Source: JALOAF01 sp035446765 (GTDB taxonomy: Bacteria; Patescibacteriota; Gracilibacteria; Absconditabacterales; Absconditicoccaceae). Taken from it: a DNA stretch of 8,809 nt. A model generated the notes under the pieces. That model was not told the origin of the DNA. It ran no database searches and saw nothing but the letters and a program-made list of their open reading frames with translations. The translations under genes were made by a program, and so were the position numbers. Where the stretch lies: assembly GCA_035446765.1 (NCBI GenBank), contig DAOTFU010000033.1, forward strand, positions 1-8,809, written 5' to 3'. Of this stretch, positions 5,997-8,809 are shown in pieces (the first letter of the stretch is position 1; every line of letters begins with the position of its first letter).

Positions 5997-7727
5997 ATGG
6001 CAGAACAGATATTTTACGGAATTAGTATGATATTGGGAGTAGTATTGGTATCTCTAGGTATTACTAGAGTATTAAAACAACCCCTAATAATATGATATAT
6101 TGTAGCATGAATACTTAGTGCTATATTTTTCCCACAACTACTACATGGAAATCATGCTTTAGAAAGTTTTTCTAGTATCTGAATATCTTTGCTGCTATTT
6201 ATAGTATGAATGGAACTTCATCCAAAAATAATAAAAGACATAGGAAAGACATCTATTATTGCCTGATCTTTTCAAGTCATAATTACTGCAGCACTCTGAT
6301 TTGGTATTTCATTACTCATATGAATGGACCCAATCACCGCATGATATATATGAATATGATCTGCATTTAGTAGTACCATTGTGATCCTAAAATTATTAGA
6401 TGATATATGAAAAACAGAAAGCACATTCGGTAGATTATCCATATGAATACTGATTATACAAGATATCATTGTAATGATACTTTTTATGCTACTAGGAGCA
6501 CTGCAAAATATATGATGAGGTAGTGGATGACGAGAAATAGCTCTTACTCTATTTTTAAAAATCATAGGTATATGAGCATCAATATTTGTAGTAAGCAAAT
6601 ATCTAATACCAAGAGTGACAAATGCCATAGCAAAATCCAAAGAATTTTTGTTTTTGTTTGCAATAGGTCGATGTTTTATACTTTGAAGTCTATTCTACAA
6701 ACTTTGATTTGGTATGGAAATATGAGCGTTAATAGCTGGTATTACTTTAGCTACATCAGCTTATAGATTTGAAATAACTAGCAAAATAAAATCACTAAGA
6801 GATTTCTTTATCGTGATGTTTTTTGTACTTTTAGGATCACATGTACACTTTACTACAGACATAATGTTTTATGTCAAAGTACTAATACTTAGTGGATTTA
6901 TATTGGTTATAAAACCAATAATCACAGATATAATATTGGGAATTATGTGACATACTAGAAAAAATAGTTTTCTAGCTTGAGCATCTTTGTGACAAATTAG
7001 TGAATTCTCATTTTTGCTTATCACAATGTGAATAGCAAAATGAATGATAGGAGATCCAGAATTACTTTCTCTAGTAACGCTTACAGGTCTTGTTACTATT
7101 ACAATTTCCAGTTATTATATACTATATGGAGAAAAACGATATCCAAAAATCAGAAAATACTTGTGAATATTACCATGAAAACGACACAAAAATTATAAAA
7201 AATGAAAAGAATCAAAAGCAGAAATTATCCTGTTTGGTTACTGAAAATTTGGTAATAAATTGTATGATTCACTAAGACAAAAAAGCAAACATATACTAGT
7301 AATAGACGAAAATCCTTCAATAATATCACATCTAGAGGAAAACAAAATAAAAAATAGATATTGAGATGCTTGAGATTTAGAGTTTCTTAAAGATCTAAAT
7401 CTCTCAGATACCAAAATGATTATTAGTACTGTAAAAGATTATGAAGACAATCTCATACTAGTAGAATACATCAAAAACAGCCAAAAATATCTAAAAGATA
7501 TTATACTAATACTCATGTCTCATCAAGCAGAAGAAGCATTAGATTTGTACGATAGATGAGCAAATCATGTGATATTGCCTCACTATATCTGAGCAAATCA
7601 TACATCGCTATTGCTAGAGGAATATTGATTAAATGTGACAAAATTTGTAGAAAACAAAAAACAAGAAATGGACAGACTCAAAAATAGACAAAAAGATCTT
7701 TTGATAGAAGCATTGTTGAAAATATAA
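5997..7727 (+). CDS. Kef-type monovalent cation:proton antiporter (CPA2) with C-terminal TrkA-N domain
   Basis: This is an inner-membrane antiporter that exchanges K+ or Na+ for H+. The product is 576 residues. Residues about 5-385 form a CPA2 transport domain of roughly 12 hydrophobic segments, with LKQPLIIGYIVAGIL near the start, GSAFSSTIVILKLL in the middle, the IIQD motif (Asp156, the expected ion-binding acidic residue) and GQISEFSFLL later. A basic linker follows. An NAD-binding TrkA-N/RCK domain starts at about 408 with ILFGYGKFGNK (glycines 414, 416, 419) and VIDENP. The C-terminal tail is charged and helical. By hand count 33 glycines are TGA, including Gly416 of the nucleotide loop. 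The stop is TAA. Nothing shows that it is glutathione-gated like E. coli KefB/KefC, so no symbol is given. Confidence 0.92.
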
Positions 7728-7741
7728 ATATTTTTAAAATT

Positions 7742-7768
7742 AAAAAACCTCAAATTCAAAATTTGAGG
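7742..7768 (-). terminator. Terminator between convergent genes
   Basis: CCTCAAATT (7748-7756) and AATTTGAGG (7760-7768) form a 9-bp stem with a 3-nt CAA loop. On the minus strand it is followed by six Ts (7742-7747), so it terminates the small membrane-protein gene. On the plus strand the tail is not U-rich, but the stem may still help end the Kef-type transcript. Confidence 0.8.
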
Positions 7769-7786
7769 CTCAATAAAGACAACTTC

Positions 7787-8053
7787 TTAAGTAAAAAATT
7801 TTTTTCTTATCAGATTTTCGTTAAACAAAAGAAGGAAAAAAACTGAAATAGAAACAACAGCAAACAATTTACCAAAACCAATCATAGTTAATGGATAAAC
7901 TATGGAAGTTAATAAAAAAAACGTTGATAAAACTGTCCACATTAATCTAGTTTTTTCATTGTATTTCTTACAATATTCGCAACGAATACTCATAAGAAAA
8001 CAAAAAACGAAAGATAATACAAAAAAAAGAGTTAAAATTTTTTCCATAATCAT
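7787..8053 (-). CDS. Small hydrophobic membrane protein of unknown function
   Basis: The product is 88 residues with three predicted membrane helices (about 5-22, 36-54 and 57-77). A Cys-x-x-Cys pair in the loop RCEYCKKYNEK (residues 24-34) could bind a metal or form a disulfide. A basic end, RKKFFT, closes it. I do not recognise the family. Its two glycines are both GGT, so unlike most neighbours it reads the same under the standard code. Either of two nearby ATGs (8053 or 8047) could start it; no Shine-Dalgarno is seen. It converges on the Kef-type gene and diverges from sufC. The clean terminator downstream supports it being a real transcribed gene. Confidence 0.65.
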   Translation of the reverse strand: MIMEKILTLFFVLSFVFCFLMSIRCEYCKKYNEKTRLMWTVLSTFFLLTSIVYPLTMIGFGKLFAVVSISVFFLLLFNENLIRKKFFT

Positions 8054-8130
8054 ACAAGTTTAATAATTTTGTTAATTTTTATTACGAACTAATAAATAAA
8101 AAAAATATACATAAAATCAAGTAAAACAAA

Positions 8131-8158
8131 TTGAAATAGAAACATACTTATTTATAGT
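8131..8158 (+). promoter_or_regulatory. Likely sufC promoter
   Basis: TTGAAA (8131-8136), a 16-nt spacer and TATAGT (8153-8158) each differ from consensus at one position. The predicted start near 8165 leaves a leader of about 23 nt. The rest of the 134-nt divergent gap is plain AT-rich DNA. Confidence 0.5.
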
Positions 8159-8187
8159 CAAATAAATATTTTAGATATAACAAAAAC

Positions 8188-8809
8188 ATGTTCACCATAG
8201 AAAATCTGAATATACAAGTAGAATCAAAAACAATACTAAAAAATATAGACATAGAATTTAAAAAATGAAAAAACTACTGTATCCTATGACCAAATGGTAG
8301 CGGAAAATCATCTCTAGCTCTCACAATCATGGGACACCCAAAATATATAATTAAGAATGGTGAATTGAAAATTGAAAATTGACAAAAAACAATAAACCTC
8401 AGCAATCTAAGTCCAGACAAAAGAGCAAAACTTGGAATATTTTTGGCATTTCAACATATCCCAGAGATAGAATGAGTAAAACTTTTTGAATTTTTGAGAA
8501 ATATATACAACGCACAGACAGATCAAAATCTAACTTTCTTAAAATTTAAAGAACTAATTTTACCATTGATACAAAAGGTTTGACTCGATAGAGAATTTTT
8601 ACGAAGAGATCTAAACGTATGATTTAGTGGAGGAGAGAGGAGGAAGGTAGAAATACTCCAGATAAAATTGCTAAAACCACAATATATCTTTTTGGATGAA
8701 GTAGATAGTGGATTAGATATCGATTCATTCAGATCAATCAGTAAAATGATAAAAGATTTGGACAATAAAGACAATTGCTTCATATTTATCACTCATCATT
8801 TTGAAATAC
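8188..8809 (+). CDS. sufC: Fe-S cluster assembly ATPase SufC (partial, 3' end outside the window)
   Basis: SufC is the cytosolic ABC ATPase that drives the SufBCD scaffold for Fe-S cluster assembly. 207 codons of about 250 are present. Visible motifs are Walker A GPNGSGKS (34-41), the Q-loop in GIFLAFQ followed by IPEIEGV as in other SufC proteins, the ABC signature GFSGGERRK (145-153), Walker B YIFLDEVDSGLD (Asp170, Glu171) and the H-loop ITHH (His203). DEVDSGLD is a SufC hallmark that separates it from transporter ATPases. Six TGA codons encode glycine, including the first glycine of Walker A. The segment ELKIENGQK is encoded partly by a 7-bp tandem repeat. sufB and sufD would be expected downstream, outside the window. 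No Shine-Dalgarno is seen. Confidence 0.93.
8365..8382. repeat. 7-bp tandem repeat (TTGAAAA) inside sufC
   Basis: Two full copies and a partial third lie in frame within sufC, encoding part of ELKIENGQ in the variable stretch between Walker A and the Q-loop. The period is the same as in the intergenic heptad arrays. Confidence 0.6.

Noticed and set aside
6272..6640. A 122-codon minus-strand open frame
   Set aside because: It is antisense to the transport domain of the Kef-type antiporter; the plus-strand reading has all the motifs.
7090..7275. A separate short plus-strand gene inside the antiporter region
   Set aside because: It is an out-of-frame overlap; the antiporter frame is continuous through here once TGA is read as glycine.
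5997..7727. Antiporter as a pseudogene or as selenocysteine-containing
   Set aside because: More than 30 TGA codons at glycine-favouring positions, the same pattern in neighbouring genes and no SECIS-like context make a reassigned code the only sensible reading.

Overview
The window is AT-rich bacterial DNA in which TGA is read as glycine (translation table 25). Nine of the eleven genes here are interrupted by TGA codons, about 90 in total by hand count. The TGAs fall on positions that are glycine in known families: the SufC P-loop and signature motif, the Rossmann loop of a Kef-type transporter, and the conserved glycines of L11 and NusG. Trp is still TGG, and real stops are TAA or TAG. This points to the Absconditabacteria (SR1) / Gracilibacteria (BD1-5) group of the candidate phyla radiation; the window alone does not decide between them. 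Ordinary bacterial-code gene callers would break most of these genes.

Layout. 1-461: mostly non-coding, with a decayed open frame on the minus strand that faintly resembles the end of a tyrosine recombinase. 462-3296 (minus): a translation/transcription operon secE - nusG - [acidic membrane protein] - rplK - rplA, closed by a terminator. The order is the classic one except that a 230-residue membrane-anchored protein of unknown function sits between nusG and rplK. A hairpin resembling an L1-binding site lies between rplK and rplA. 3297-3575: non-coding, with a nested palindromic element and a GC-rich perfect palindrome. 3576-4814 (minus): a Memo-family protein that has lost its usual active-site residues, downstream of a winged-helix protein that may carry a nucleotidyltransferase-like domain. 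4815-5173: non-coding, with GC-rich hairpins including a second copy of the palindrome core. 5174-5875 (minus): an AlkD-type DNA glycosylase. 5997-7727 (plus): a Kef-type monovalent cation:proton antiporter behind a perfect-consensus sigma-70 promoter. 7787-8053 (minus): a small membrane protein of unknown function. 8188-8809 (plus): the start of sufC, the ATPase of Fe-S cluster assembly, running off the edge.

Together these are core housekeeping genes (protein export, transcription elongation, ribosome, alkylation repair, ion homeostasis, Fe-S assembly) plus a few lineage-specific proteins. I see no CRISPR array, tRNA, rRNA or intact mobile element. The least explained parts are the extra gene in the secE-rplA operon, the degenerate Memo protein, and two kinds of dispersed short repeat: GC-rich palindromes between genes and 7-bp tandem arrays, mostly at gene boundaries.
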